Notes: a model not told the origin generated them from the sequence alone. A stretch of DNA of 64,000 nt from Gracilariopsis chorda (GCA_003194525.1 NBIV01000197.1:1-64000); one strand, 5' to 3'. Counted from the first letter of the stretch, positions 35,674 through 48,611 are shown. Program-made: numbers and translations.

Positions 35674-38600
35674 TCAAGCGACAATGTGTGTGCCATGTCT
35701 GGTGTAGCGATTGTGTGGGGAAACCAATGTGTAGCGGGGGTGCATGGCTCTTACAACACGACATGGGCCAAAGAACTTCGAAGAGAATGCAGACCACTTA
35801 ATTGTTGTATTCAAGGCCTTTCCATTTGCAACCAAAACCAGATCGCCAACTTGAAACTTCTGTATCTTCTTCTCGTCAACATTTTGCCTCCGTCTGAGCG
35901 CAGCACGCTCCACCCTGGGGTTAGATGCTGCTAAAGCTTTGACTGCTCTGAATGCGTCCGTAGAATTCTTCCTTCTGGTAACCATGCCATCCTCCTCTCG
36001 GGCCATGCGCGGCTTCACGCCAAAAAGTAGCTCGAAAGGCGAGATTCCACTGGCTAGGTGTCTGCGACGGTATCCATACAGTACAGAAGAAAGCTCATCG
36101 TCCCAACTAGAACGGTTTGCAAGCACCATCTTTCCAAGAGACCGCTTAAGTGTAGCAACCATTCTTTCAGCTCTACCATTCGACATGGCAGCGTAAGCCA
36201 GGACTGTTTTCCACTTGATACCATTTTCGTCCATGAAAGCTGAAAGTGAGTTAGAAGTGAAGCAAGTCGCGTTGTCTGACACAATGATCCTAGGCAGCCC
36301 GAAAGGAGAAATGATCATCTTCTTCACAAACTCAATAACCACTTGTGACGTAGATGTTTTGTTGGGAATAGAAATAGGCCATCCAGTCAAGAGCTCCACA
36401 CAAACCAGAAGAAACCTGTGCCCGGACTTGCTTTTAGGGAATGGGCCTGCGAAGTCAATCGAGTATACATCAAAAAGAGAGGACATGGGAGTATGCATGT
36501 TGCTGTAGTACTTGGGCAATGGGGCCGTTCTCTGACATTAGTCGCAACTCTTGACATATCCTCCAATTTCTTGGTAAATATTGGGCCACCAGAACCTCTC
36601 AGTGATCATCTTTTTCGTAGCCCTTACGTCCCAATGTCCGATCTCATCATGAAACGACTTGATAATGTTTTGTCTCAGTTTGATGTCTGGAACAACTCGT
36701 AGGTGATTCACCATTCTTCTGGAGAGCTTCCCTTCCCAGACAAGGAACCGCTTAGCGTTTCGTCGGATCGCCTGACGGATGTAGGCATCTTCCTCATCAG
36801 AAGGCAACCCAGAAAGGTAGCGAGCAATATTAGCATAGTACGGTTCCAGTCCAGAAAACTGTATGGCGTCAAAAACCAGACAAACCAAATCCCGTTCTTC
36901 TTCGTGCACTTCAACTTCATTTCTATGAACGACCCTAGAGAGATAATCGGCAGCACCATTATCCTTGCCTGCGCGGTACTCAATCTCGAAGTCATATTCA
37001 GCCAGAAAATCTAGCCAGCGTGCCAAGCGTCCATGTATATCTGGCTTCTGGAATGCATAACGCAGAGCCATGTTATTAGTGATAACCTTACATGTAACGG
37101 ACGAAAGAAGATACACCCTGAACTTCTTAAGAGCAAGTATGACCGCCAAAGCTTCTCTTTCGCATGCATAGTAATTTTTCTCTGCTGCAGTCATGGTACG
37201 ACTGGCAAATTGCAGCGGGTGAATCTTTCCATCCTCTTTCTTCTGAGATAACACTGCGGCAAGGGAAACACTGGAAGCGTCGGTCTTCACAATGAAAGGC
37301 TCCCCGAAGTCTGGAAACAATAACAATGGGGGCTCTGTCAGCTTCTTCTTCAAACTGTGAAAGGCATCAAGCATCTCATCCGTCCATGTCAGAGTCCTGG
37401 TCCCAGATGTAGCACTGTGAAGAGCTGAAGATGTCTCTGCAAAGCCTCTGCTGAATCGGCGATAGTACCCTGCCAATCCTAGAAATGACCTTAGCTCTGT
37501 CGTAGTTCTGGGGATTGGGGCGTCTTGTATCTTCTCAATCTTTGAATAGTCCACAGATACCCCACTGGAATCAATGACATGTCCAAGAAGAGATATTCTT
37601 GGGATTGCAAAGAAACACTTTGACAACTTAAGCTTAAGGCCGTGATTACTAATGCGTTCCAGCACTACCTTCAGATGAACAGTATGCTCTTCCAGGCTAT
37701 TAGAGAATATAACAACGTCATCAATATAGACTCTCACAAACGGCAGATCTCTAAGAACATGGTCCATCATCCGCTGAAAGGTAGAGGGAGCATTCATTAG
37801 ACCAAAAGGCATGACTTCGAACATGAAAGTTCCATACCTGCAAACAAAAGTGGTCATCTCTTTGGATTCTTCAGACATTCTCACTTGCCAGTATCCAGAA
37901 AACAGACCGAGTGTAGTGAACACGCAACACCCGCCAAGGTCGTCAAAGATTTCCTCCATTCGAGGCAGCGGCCAGCGATTGGCCTTCATGACCCTATTGA
38001 GTTCTCGGTAGTCCACAAAACACCTTGGAGATCCATCTTTCTTAGAGGCTATGACCACTGGGAACGACCAGGCTGACGAAGAAGGGCTAATAATACCGGC
38101 TTCAAGTAGGAGATCTATTTCCTTTCGAATGAACTCATTGTGCTTCGGGGACATTCTTCTTGCCCAGAAATATATTGGCTTATCAACGGTGAGCTCGAAG
38201 GAATGTGAGACGGGGACATCGGCAGGGCGCAGATCTGTTAGGGACCACGCGATTACATCAGCTTCTTTCAGGCATGAGCTCATCTCCTTTTGTTCTTTCT
38301 CTGGTACATGGGAGAGCTCTGAGAACAACAACTCATCATGCTGATCCTTAGTAGTGATGTCCAACTCCGATATCATGCCATTACTTTCGTCTTGAGTCTT
38401 GCCTGTCAGAGCGACGACCAGTTCATCCTCCTCCTCGGAATCGCTCTCATCACAAGCAGCGTCGGAGTCAGACGTAAAATCGCTGCTATCCGTGTCACCT
38501 TCATCCCCTTCTGATACTTCAACGCGAGCATAGTCAAACCCAAGTGTCTCTTTCTTGCCAGCTATTTTCATCTTAACTTGTTGATTACCAAGATCTAGGC

Positions 38601-39360
38601 AAGCCTGAAGCGTCTCAAGTGTGGGACACCCAACAATAATATCGAATTGAGGCCCTCCGATTACAAGGAATTCCAATGGAATTGAAATGCCTCCGAACGA
38701 AATGGGCACATCATGAAGTATACCCTTGCATACAGCGCTTGCTCCATTAGCAACCGTGATCATCTTTGAGGTAGGTTCGGGCTCCAACGATAGCTTCATG
38801 CACAGCTTAGTAGACATGACGTTAGGGACAGCACCAGAATCAAGCAAAGCTTCGGTTTCAGTTCCATATATCCTTACAGGAACCTCTTTCAGACGTCTAG
38901 GCTGTCTGCCAACTGGGGCAACAAAAGAGCGCCGGACATTGCTTTTTCGGCTAATGAACTTTCGAATCTCTTTCTTAGCGTCATCGGCGTCTCCACAGAT
39001 TAATTGCCCAAACGTGAGCCCAGATGAGGCATTAGCCAGCTCCGTTAGAACATTATACTTGCTTGCATGATCCTGTATGCTCTCTTTCCTTGACTTTCTC
39101 TGTTTTTGTTTCTTTTGCTTCTGCTTATGACCCTTTGCGCGGAGGATTCTCTCTTCATAGCAAGGTGGGTTCAACAAGGAAGGGATAGGTGCTCTGCCAT
39201 CTGAACGGCGGTGCATCGGGAGCGCTTCACCATCGGCACTTCTCTTGGTCGTAGCGACGACTTCGGCACTCTGAGGGTTCTCAGTCACGATAGAAACGGT
39301 ATCAGACCTCTTCTGTGCGCCGGACGAAGAATCTTTCTGTTCCTCTCTGTTTTCCGACAC
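35674..39360 (-). mobile_element. pol region of element B
   Basis: Protease near 38.82 kb (LLDSGAVPNVMSTKL), reverse transcriptase about 37.4-38.2 kb (MPFGLMNAPSTFQRMM, VYIDDVV), RNase H about 36.9-37.35 kb, integrase zinc-binding region about 36.53-36.66 kb, integrase core about 36.05-36.5 kb (DFAGPFP, DNATCF) and a basic tail. It keeps a very long open stretch and looks better preserved than gag of the same copy. Confidence 0.9.
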
Positions 39361-40222
39361 CTTTCGAGTCTCTTCGGGCCTGATACGTCTCCAACAAGCA
39401 GTCTCAGAGTGCCCAAGCTTTCCACACCTAGCACATCTGGTATCACGGTGTGGGTTGGCATCACATTGAGACGCGTAGTGACCGGGGTTCCTACATTAGG
39501 CGCATGTTTTCTCGTAATCTCTGCGCTCCGCCTGTGACTTCTTAACCATGAGAGTAAGCTCTGCAATCTGTTCGGATAATTTATCAACCTTGGACTCCAA
39601 ACCTTGGTTGGAAGAATGATCCAATGGTCTGTGGTTTTGGACAATAAGCTTCGGTGGGCCCATGAATGAAACATGCGAACCCATTGCTTTCTTGGCAGCA
39701 TCGAAGGCTTTCACTCGAACCTTCAACTCTTCATAATCTTCTGCACCACGAAAGACGATAAACTGAATCTAAATCGGCGTATTCCATCACCGCTTTTCTT
39801 AACAGGCCGAATTTTGCCTTACAATTGAATCCAGCTTTCTGGAAGAGTTTGTCCATATGACTCAAGGAACCAACCAAATCTCCATAATCCAGTTTAGCCG
39901 ATATTGCCAGGCGAATATCTTCTTCAGGTTCTTCGACGTTTTCAAAGCGATTGATAATAGCTTGTTTCACGGATTGATAATCTTTTGCTTCTTCAGAGAG
40001 GGAACCATTAATGGCGTAAGTATCATAATAAAACTCGAAGGCTTTCTTCTCTAGAAAGCCAAGAAGCTCGAGCGCCATATCGTCGTCCGTCTTTCCTCTC
40101 ATAGCAACATTCTCAAATTAGAAGAAAAACATCACAACTTCTACAGACAGTCCATCAAAAGAAGTGAATGTAGGGCTAGAATCAGAGGAATGCCCTCCTC
40201 GAGAGTACCATGTGGGCGCCAT
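39290..40222 (-). mobile_element. gag region of element B
   Basis: Matches gag of A throughout (for example GKTDDDMALELLGFLEKKAF and KVDKLSEQIAELTLMVKKSQ), including zinc-knuckle traces near 39.4-39.5 kb. The frame opens in the LTR at the same place as in A. Broken. Confidence 0.8.
40194..40210 (-). other. primer-binding site of element B
   Basis: Same TGGTACTCTCGAGG reading on minus, directly inside the 5' LTR, as in A. Confidence 0.6.
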
Positions 40223-41266
40223 CACGAGACGGTGACGCAGGGGGCCAAAATAAATGACAAATTAGCCTAAAAAGGGTATTCCTCGTAGCTCGAAGCCCCA
40301 AGAAGATGAAACAACACGATCAAAAGATCAAATGAACAACCAATGCAGGGACCAAAAGGACTCAACCTGCAACGATAACAACAAATACAAAAGGAGAGCA
40401 CAAGGCTCCATCCAAATAAAAACTTCTTGATACTTCTTGAAACGGTGCACAACCCAAGAATTATTTCAAGGGTCACTAGGAGTCAGACTCCCGGCTTCCG
40501 GTAAGACACTCCGGATATGAAGTGATTTCTGCAGCCTACCCGCTTCTTCACCAACCAGAAGCAGGTGCGTAAAATCTTTACAGGGCTTCCAAAGGAGAGC
40601 TACTAACAGCGGGATATGCTTTCACTCTATACCCAATCTGGCCCTTTGCAGGAGAGGTTGCACGGCACGTCACCTGCTGACAGCCTCCCGTCAGGCACCT
40701 CCGTCCGGAAACCACCAGGTCTTTCGACCGTCACCGTTATCCGAGCAAAGCTCCAGTGGGGGCTCATAGACGACAGAAGCGCCTTTGGTACACACTACCC
40801 GTCTCCCGTCCATGCCAAGGGCGCTTCAACCGGTCTCATCGACGGTAATGCCCCACCCCAAGTATGCACAAAGCGGCAAGCGCCTCACTAAGTGCGGTTG
40901 AGAGTTGATGGTTGATAGTAATAGTTCAGATAGTTGCGGGGGTGAGGACTTTGAGATGTGGTTCTCCTTGAGATGAGTCCAGACCCAAGTTCGGGACTCA
41001 GCTCGCCCTTTTATAGAGTCAAAAACCATGCAAAACAACACAGAAACGCATTAATACTTTGTACTTACTCATGTGTGCGTCTAGATTACTCCATTCGCTT
41101 CCAGAAGCCTCTGGAGCTGCATACTAACCAGTAGTAATTTAGCAACTGGCGACTGCATCACCGAAATATAGTAGTAATGCTGGGCCAGCGAAGCTTACAA
41201 TGCTCCAGACACTGCTGGAGCACTCTACACGTGTGTTCCAGCAGTGCTGGAATATTTTACCAATTA
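40211..41266 (-). repeat. 5' LTR of element B
   Basis: Starts TGTGGGCGCC like the LTRs of A. The match to 34530-35596 fades at about 41266. Confidence 0.85.
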
Positions 41267-42090
41267 CGGAATCTACAAATACCGTAGAGGAATGACTAAA
41301 TTTGTGAAATGCGAGATGATCGTTCATACGAGAATCTAGGCAGGATTAAAATAGACCACGTTTACGGCGTAAGCTGCGCGCGGTAGTTGACGTGTAGTGC
41401 ACTAGCAGAAAACGACGCCACAAAATCTAAAAAGAATAGCGACGGATTCCTTGGACGTGTTTTGTAGCTTTGTAAGAAAGTGCTACGGCGGACGAAAGTA
41501 TACTTAGACCAAAGAAGCGAGGGTAGAGCGCGCAAGCAGAAGCGTCCTTCTTTGGAGAGAGAGGGAAAGAAAGCGCGGTAAAGAGATTTGGTGTCAGTAG
41601 AGAAGAGGGAGAGCGTGATGAGAATCCAGGGACAGAAACGGAGAATATGGGAAATTGAGAATTTTCAGCCTCTATCATCATGCTGCTGATTTTCTGCTCT
41701 CCTTTCGGAACATTCCGACCTTTGTTTTCCAGATTCCTATTAAGCAGGGTCCTCAACAGAAGTGGATTGCCGCTCTCTTTTTGTGAGCTGTCACTTGAAC
41801 CCCACTCTCTCATCTCAAAAACAGTATGAATTGATCATCACGCTGTTAGTAGCTGTTTATGCCACACTACGAGATGATAAGAGTGTATATTCTGTCCTAA
41901 CCCTAAGGGTCGTGTTACGAGTTGATATTGATGATGAGAAGAAATTTTGGGCATTATCTTTTCCATGTTTCTAAGTATAAAAGCGTTCTCTCATTCTGGA
42001 ATGAAAGTGTATCGTTAACTTTGGTTATGCCTTGTTGGAGTTCATGGTGAAAACACCATGCTGGACCGCTAACTTCAAGAAGCACTCAAA
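41267..42090. other. gap, one unrecognised minus ORF
   Basis: An open frame of 128 codons on minus (41427-41813), Ser-rich and without a recognisable domain, plus short plus-strand frames. Nothing else seen. Confidence 0.25.
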
Positions 42091-42199
42091 CTTTGCAGGC
42101 TTCTTGCTTAAGCAGGCCACTCTTACGGAATAATCAAAAGCAGGGGCTTCATCGACTGGTTCGTCACAGTCTGAACGCCATTTTACTTTCCGCACTTGC

Positions 42200-43252
42200 C
42201 AGCAACACGTTGCATGAGGCCAATTACATCTTTATGAGTCAACAATTTGACTTTCACAAAGGTATATTAAGCATATCTAATGTGCTGTTCACCTGCATGT
42301 ACCGACTTACGAAGACGGAGTATTTTCTCGTAAATTTCGCTTTGCATGTTACACTGAAACGGAGTCAAAAATTGGACGAAACCATTGCTAGTGCAGTATC
42401 ACCGGCTGTTATGTTTTTATTTCGCTAAGGATACAAGCCGAGGCTAGTTATTTGGACTTATATTGGGCTTATGGGATAGCGATCCCGACCATTTATGGAG
42501 TACTTCAGAAAGCATTTTGTGCTTTGGATAGGACTCTTACCGATTCGCACTTTCCTTCCACAGAATCAAAATGTCTAATAGGAGCACAAATGTTCCAAAT
42601 GCTTCGAAAATTTCTATTTCACGAAGTCATAGCAGCGGTAGACGGCTTTGCTATTCAGATACACCAACCTATACTGTCGGAATTAGCCGATTCAAGAAAG
42701 TAATACAACAGAAAAGGGTTCTTTGCAATTGTCATTTAAGCAGCAGTCGGAGCAGAGCACAAGTTCTCGTTCATGTTTGAACTGCATGCTGACTTTATGT
42801 ATGACTTGACCGCGTTTTCTGCAACAAAGTTTTACGATTTTCTCACAAGTGATGGTCTTCCACGCAGGGCTACCGTGGTTGCGGATGATGCATACTTGAA
42901 CCATCTTAGAATCTTGACGCCATACGCTGGAAAAGACCTAGCGGTCGAACAAGACGCATTCAATTATTATCACTAATCCTGTCAAATTTGTGTAGAGCAG
43001 GCCTTTGGTATGCCGGGTTCTCGCTTTGGAATATTTTGGTACGCAATACGGTACCCCATAGCCAGTTCAACAGTTATAATTATTAGGGCAGCGAAGCTGC
43101 ACAATTTCATAATTAAAAATGCGGACTTCTCATTGTTTGATATGATTCCAACGCATGAACTGAACGATGTACGAGGCTCTCCGGTAGTTCAATTCCAAGA
43201 TATGTGGCAAACTCAAAGAGACAAGAAAAGGTCGTGGCCATGGACGAGATAA
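42200..43252 (+). pseudogene. Harbinger-type transposase relic H3 (DDE_Tnp_4 type)
   Basis: Blocks in family order: an N-terminal helical part (about 42.25-42.43 kb), YWAYGIAIPTIYGVLQKAF (about 42.47 kb), first catalytic Asp in VIAAVDGFAIQIHQP (about 42.65 kb), a RKGFFAI-type piece (42.71 kb), MYDLTAFSATKFYDFL, second Asp in VVADDAYL (about 42.88 kb), then the acidic block CVEQAFGMPGSRFG with the Glu (about 43.0 kb) and IIIRAAKLHNFII. Frameshifts and stops break it, for example a stop after NYYH at 42976 and a frame change near 42.7 kb. It is of the VEQAFG type, as H4 is, and differs from the EWG type of H1 and H2. No terminal repeats found. Confidence 0.7.
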
Positions 43253-43259
43253 ATGAGTT

Positions 43260-44560
43260 TCACAAGAGATGCCATCGCTGAAAAGCTATCTAGATTAGAT
43301 TTAGCACGCAAGAGATACCATTGCAAGGTATGAAGATTATCTATTATTCGATGATAGAAAACTAAGATTTCTGCAACAACAGTAGAGAATAATCATCCGC
43401 CTACAATTCTGTATTAGGATGATAGGTATTGTTAGGGCGATACCAAACCGAGTTCGAAGTCCTCTGCACAGAGTCTCCCTTTTAACGGATAGGGACTGCC
43501 TCCATCACATCCCCCCTTTACCTCCCCGTCCCCGCTCACCTCGTTGCTCAGCAGAAGAATCCCGGTTGGGTAGGACCTCTATTACTTCAAGGCAGGAATC
43601 TTCAAACCTCATTTTTCGGCATGCTATCTAATTATCTTATGCCCTTCCGCAAAGCACCACGATCTAAATCGCATTTCCCCCCAACTAGTCGAAACGGCCG
43701 TCAATCTCGTATCCATCTCTGTATCTATGCAACTTTTGTTATAGCCTCATTCAAACTGGTTTCTAAGGTAGTCGGTCACGTTTGGCCCGCATACAAATCG
43801 TGCCGCTCCTGGGTACTAAAGTATGCAACTTTGCTCGTGCTGCAACGCGCCCAAAAAACTGTGATACTGTCCGACTTAACATGCCAGTGCATCTTGTTCC
43901 CGCTTCTTTTTCCATCATTCCACCTTTGTTTTATAACCGGTAATGCACCTCCTTCCACATCCATTCTCCCCACTTCCTGACTGCAAATCCATGGCACGTT
44001 TCAGAACACGTGTTCTTCGATTCTGAGATCCAGACTTAAATATAACTTGCTTGGAGTACTTTCAATATGAGAATGAACTTCTGCATGTTCCAACATTTTC
44101 AGTTAATATTGAGCAGCACAATGGATTGGATTTCCACTTCTTTGCTCCACACTCCTTACAAAGATGAAAGTTTCCGATGGAGAGAAAATACTCGCAGCAG
44201 AATATAATCCAGCGACTGGAGTCAACAGTTCAAAGAACAATTTGGGTGCTTCGGCTCTTCTGTTTTTGGTTTCGATGTCACACATGACGGTGATGCAACT
44301 CCGATCACGGGTGTTATTGTAGTGCAATGCACTTGTCGCGACTTAGCGAAGATGTGGATCATATATCGCATGTGTCCCGTGCGCATTAGGAGCGGTGGTT
44401 ATGAGATACAGTGTCCCTGCTGGGATGCCAGGTGGCAGTGGATACGGGTCTGACGTGTCCCAATACTTGGTAACCCGGAGGATATCGGGATAGATGGATG
44501 GTTGCATAGGAAGCTCTCAGTATTTTGGGCTATTTTAGTTTTTACTTTCAGAGTTTTTCC
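43260..44560. other. gap, nothing recognised
   Basis: Open frames of 119 codons (43621-43980, plus) and 74 codons (44103-44327, minus) overlap others and show no domain. The right end of H3 probably lies near the start of this stretch. Confidence 0.3.
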
Positions 44561-44565
44561 TCATT

Positions 44566-44730
44566 AGGAGGCTCGTGCACCTCCTGATTTGGGAAGTGCC
44601 ACGTGTGGTGCGCTGCACACCCCGGTGCCAGACACCGGGGTCGTGCCCACTTAGGTGATGGCTCCTCGCCATCAACTCCTCCTAGTAGAGAGAATTGAGG
44701 TTCATCGTTGAGGATTACTCTTTGAAGAGT
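44566..44730. other. cluster of four small hairpins
   Basis: Four inverted repeats in 165 bases: 44566-44585 (AGGAGG / CCTCCT), 44620-44640 (CCCCGGTG / CACCGGGG, loop of 5), 44656-44674 (TGATGGC / GCCATCA, loop of 5) and 44717-44730 (ACTCTT / AAGAGT). This could be the structured leader of a retroelement transcript or an RNA gene. I recognise no known RNA family. Confidence 0.45.
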
Positions 44731-46160
44731 GTCGAACCAGATACCTGCCGCCTACGTGAGCCTCCTTATCCCGCTCCCATGGAACCACGGCTGGTCACGA
44801 TAGGATCAACCCCTCAGGGTCATCCAGGCAAGACTGGTTCGGAGTGTGCCACTTTATCACTTTGTTTTTACTGTTGTTTTTTCTGTGTATCTAGGACATT
44901 CTTCCGCCCCCGTATAGGCTTGTTTCTTGGTTATTTTACCTCTCTCGTTGGTACGAGAACTGCTTTTATGGGATCTGTACAGTGCCGTGCTTATGGATTC
45001 TTTTCCTTTTTCGTCTCTCATTTTTTCCTCTGCAGGCTTCCGTGTTTACTGCTTCCACGCCAAACTCACCATACCTTCACGCACTCTGGGACTGAAACGC
45101 CTACCTTCGTGGTATTTCCGAAGTCACCGTCGGTCTTACACCCGACACCCGTGTGATACGGAGGGTTCTGCCAGCTGCGCTACCCACAAAGGGAGCAAGG
45201 CTTCGAACACCTTGAGTGCCTCCCCTCTCCCGAGGTTTGTACTACAGTTATTCCCAAATTCGTGACAGGAATGATCAACATTCTGTTCTTGATCTTTTTG
45301 CTGGGAGTGCTTAATTCATGGATAAGCTTAAGCGCGCATACAAAGACATCACTCCAAAGTGATTCCGAGGCCTATGAAGGACTCTGCTCTACAATAGTAT
45401 GTAGCAATGTCTTGGGTGTACACAGATCATCATCGATTATAGACGTAGATGCCACAGCGATGCATCTATAAAATGCAATCGAAATCGGAGTGATAAAAGG
45501 GGTTCAGGGAGGATAGTTCTCTACGTACATGTTAGATTGGTCAAACACATCAGTAAATCAGCTACGAGCGCGTAACCTTCCATTGGCCATTTGTACTATA
45601 CATGATTCATCCAGGCGGTGCTATTGGCTACCAAATCTTGGAATTTAGCATGAGAATCCATAATAACGACCCGTGTGAGAGCCGTCCACACTTAAACCGA
45701 GTAGAATGAAAGCAATAAAACATATAGGTTCCAACATGTACTATCGTTCTTACGCAACAGTAATAAAGCTTGCTTCTCTAACACGCAAGCAGATGATACA
45801 ATTAGTCTTTAAAACCCAGGTTACTCATTAGTTTCTCCAGTATTCCTTGTAAAGCCGCTTTCGCTTCATCCTTTGATGCCCGTCGCAGCATTTATTTCGT
45901 ATTGGAAATTCCGTTCAGAGTAGAGCATGTGGAACACGCTTGAACTTCGAGATCCTCAAATTTCATTTCATCCCTCTCTGCAGTCTGGAGCTCTTTTGAA
46001 ACAATATTACCAAAAGGCTGCAGTGCAGCCACAGGGCGGTCCACTCCTCTCACAATAATTTCATTTTGTTTGGCTTTCTTTGTTTGTTGCGCAATGGGAT
46101 CTCTGGACCTCCAAAGTGATAGCCACCAATGCCACGTCCAACTTATTTGTCTCGTGGTGC
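44731..46160. other. gap, nothing certain
   Basis: Plus-strand frames of 153 codons (44695-45156) and 112 codons (44927-45265) overlap each other. Their composition (runs of Phe, Leu and Cys from T-rich DNA) suggests chance. A short frame beginning MDKLKRAYKD near 45318 soon ends. No domain recognised. Confidence 0.25.
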
Positions 46161-46164
46161 CTTT

Positions 46165-46580
46165 CTATTCCATGATCTTGTCGCAAGTAGCTGACGAGTT
46201 GGGCCTTGTTTTAGAAAAGAAAAGGAGTACATAATATAAGACTTCTCGTCGCAAAAAAGTTGCAAAAGATTCCGGATCACCGTAACCAGAAGTTCCGTAG
46301 CGAGAGAGACAAGTTCCATATAGAATTCTTAATTTCCCAATATTCCTGGTAAACAAACTGCCATCTTGAAGATGAGCTCTCGGAGCGGGATGAATTATGC
46401 AAATATCACTGAATGCCAAACCCCCTGCTGTCACTGCATATGCATGCAGTGTGAACTCCAAGTGGTTGAAAAGAGGTGAAATTTTTTCTGTATATAAATT
46501 GGCTATGTCGTGATCAAGCTTCTTTCGATCAGAGCACTTTACTAAATTTTGTCGCGTTTCTGTGACTCTGGTGTCAGCGA
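46165..46580 (-). pseudogene. unrecognised gene fragment beside the solo LTR
   Basis: An open frame of about 138 codons on minus that runs from inside the solo LTR edge to a stop at 46165. The part outside the LTR begins near IADTRVTETRQNLVKCSD and has mixed, protein-like composition (FNHLEFTLHAYAVTAGGLAF, then RHLQ-type and GKLRILYGTCLSRYG pieces). On the other side of the LTR, 47595-47750 on minus is also open (WVRKDALKAVDGNIMKNISN, then VCVDVEVLIWKHVNSANYYM). The two could be parts of one former host gene split by the LTR. I do not recognise a family, and chance ORFs remain possible. Confidence 0.3.
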
Positions 46581-47594
46581 TGTTGGTCGCGAAACGTGTA
46601 AAATGTTCCGGCACTGCTGGAACACACGTATAGAGTCTTCCAGCAGCTCCTAGAGCATTCTTTGCTTCGCTGACCCAGCCGTGCTACTGTATTTAAGTGA
46701 CGCTGGCACCAGGTGGAGTGGTATTGGTTAGTGTGCAGCTCCAGAGGCTGCTAGAAGCCAATGGGGTAACCTGCACGGACAAATGAGTAAGTAGAAAGAA
46801 AGTAGTAATGCGTTCCTGAGTTGTTTTAATTGCTTATAGACGCTATAAAAGGGCACTTTAACGCCCGGAATTCGGTCTGGACTCAGCTCAACATCACACT
46901 CATACACAAAAACATCACCCCAACCTTTTCTACTCTTTCAATCTACAATTCAACCCACACTCGCATCTAGTGAGGTGTACAGCGCTTCAAGCGTGGCTGG
47001 GAGACTGGCAGTGTGTAAAAAAGTTGTGTCTGTCGTCTGTGAATTCCATCAGAGCTTTGCATTGATACTGGTGCTGGTTGGAAGACCTGGCGATTTCTTG
47101 ACGGTAGTGCTCGATAGGAAGCTGTCCGCAGATGAAGTGCAGTGCAATGTTTCCTGCATAGGGCCAGATTGGGTAGAGCGTAAAAGCATATCCCGCTGTT
47201 AATAGCTCTTCTTTGGAAGCCCTGTAACGATTGACCGCCCCTGCGCCTGGCTAGTGAAGAAGTAAATAGGCTGAAGAAATCAAGACACATTCGGATTGTT
47301 TGACTGGAAGACGGGATTCTGACTGCTTGTGGCCATTGATATAATGTTTTGGTCGTGCGCCGTGTCAAGAAGTTTTGAAGAAGTTTTCTGTGATTGAGAC
47401 TTTTGCTCCTCTTTTGTTTTCATATTTGCTTAGCAGATTGATTCCTTTTTGGTACTTGGATTTCCATTGTTTCGTGCGTTCTATTTATCATTTTGATCTG
47501 TACGGGGCTTTCAGCTACGAGCACCCCCTTTTTAGCCTACTTTATTGCTAAGTTGCGCCCCCCTCTGCGTTACCGTTTTGTGATGGCGCCCACA
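46581..47594 (+). repeat. solo LTR of the A/B Gypsy family
   Basis: 1014 bases in the opposite orientation to A and B. It begins TGTTGGTCGCG and ends GGCGCCCACA, exactly as the family LTRs do, with a TATA-like GCTATAAAAGGG near 46840 and the conserved block GTGCAGCTCCAGAGGCT. No internal sequence follows on either side. It is clearly more diverged than the LTRs of A. The five bases on each side do not match, so no target duplication is visible. Confidence 0.85.
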
Positions 47595-47599
47595 ACCTA

Positions 47600-48600
47600 C
47601 AACATGTAGTAGTTTGCCGAATTGACATGCTTCCAAATCAGGACTTCTACATCGACACATACGCTCATGGTCTGCCGCGGCTCACTAATATTTGAGATAT
47701 TTTTCATAATGTTCCCATCCACAGCTTTCAGTGCATCTTTACGTACCCATTCTATAATCAACGACTAGTCTTCTGGGCATTATACTCTGATATTTTTCGA
47801 CCCAAATCGATACAAGTCAATGAGATGTGGGTTATTTTCTGATTGCAGAGCTACCGTTTACCAAATCGTGCAGTGCAACTGTTTCAGCGTGAGTTGCTTT
47901 TGCACCATTTTTTGCGCTTTAACCCTTTCTTGTTTAAAATTTTGCGTTGTGGGCCTCAAAAGTGTTTCTGGATTCAAGCGCTTGTTTACATTGATTTTTG
48001 TCGAAGCTTGTATCCACAAGCATTCGACAAGCTTGATTAGCAGTTGCGGGTGGATTATTGGAGTTGACGACAAAATTTGCTTCGGAATCCGGGGGTTGAT
48101 TTGTACAGTGATTGCCTCTGTGATCAGAAACATTTTCGTCATTGTGCCCGGACTGCGAACGAACATTGGACTTGTGCAATGGCGCTTCAGAACCATCCAT
48201 TAACTTAGAATGAACTGGAAGAGCGCAAATGGTCTTGTTTTGGTTGGGGAGGGCATAAGCAATGTATTGGTAGTTGTTCCCTTGTCGGCGGAAATCTGGG
48301 GAGTGCCGAAAAGATGAAGACTTTGAAAACATTCTGTAAAACGTGGATGCTTCGTATTGGGCAATACAAACTTTCCTGTTTCTGCTTATCAGCTACATCA
48401 ACTCGTAGAACGACCCTGAGCCCGGACCGCGTAAAGATGTTAGCTCGTCAAAGTTGAACAATAATAGGTAAAACAGAGCTCTTGATATGTGTGTAAATCT
48501 TCTCTCTGGTACAGTTTAAAATATTCTGCATCTTCCCTCCGTTACTTGTAGCGCTCAGCAGGTACCACATCTGCAAGTGATGTAACAATCTTGTCCATGC
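47600..48600. other. gap between solo LTR and secreted-protein gene
   Basis: Two opposed frames of about 130 codons (47820-48203 plus, 47934-48332 minus) overlap. Neither shows a domain. It includes the possible gene fragment at 47595-47750 and the 3' flank of the secreted-protein gene. Confidence 0.25.
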
Positions 48601-48611
48601 CTTGTGGGTGA

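Larger units (their letters stand above)
34530..41266 (-). mobile_element. Ty3/Gypsy LTR retrotransposon, element B (same family as A)
   Basis: A 6.7-kb copy on the minus strand with both LTRs, primer-binding site, gag and pol. Its proteins are clearly those of A's family but differ at many residues, so A and B represent two subfamilies. LTR divergence makes it older than A. It is broken, about three or four breaks, mostly in gag. The outer end of the right LTR does not match its partner, so no target duplication can be read. Confidence 0.9.

Noticed and set aside
44695-45265. 153- and 112-codon plus-strand frames taken as possible membrane proteins
   Set aside because: They overlap in different frames in T-rich DNA and the hydrophobic runs follow from base composition.
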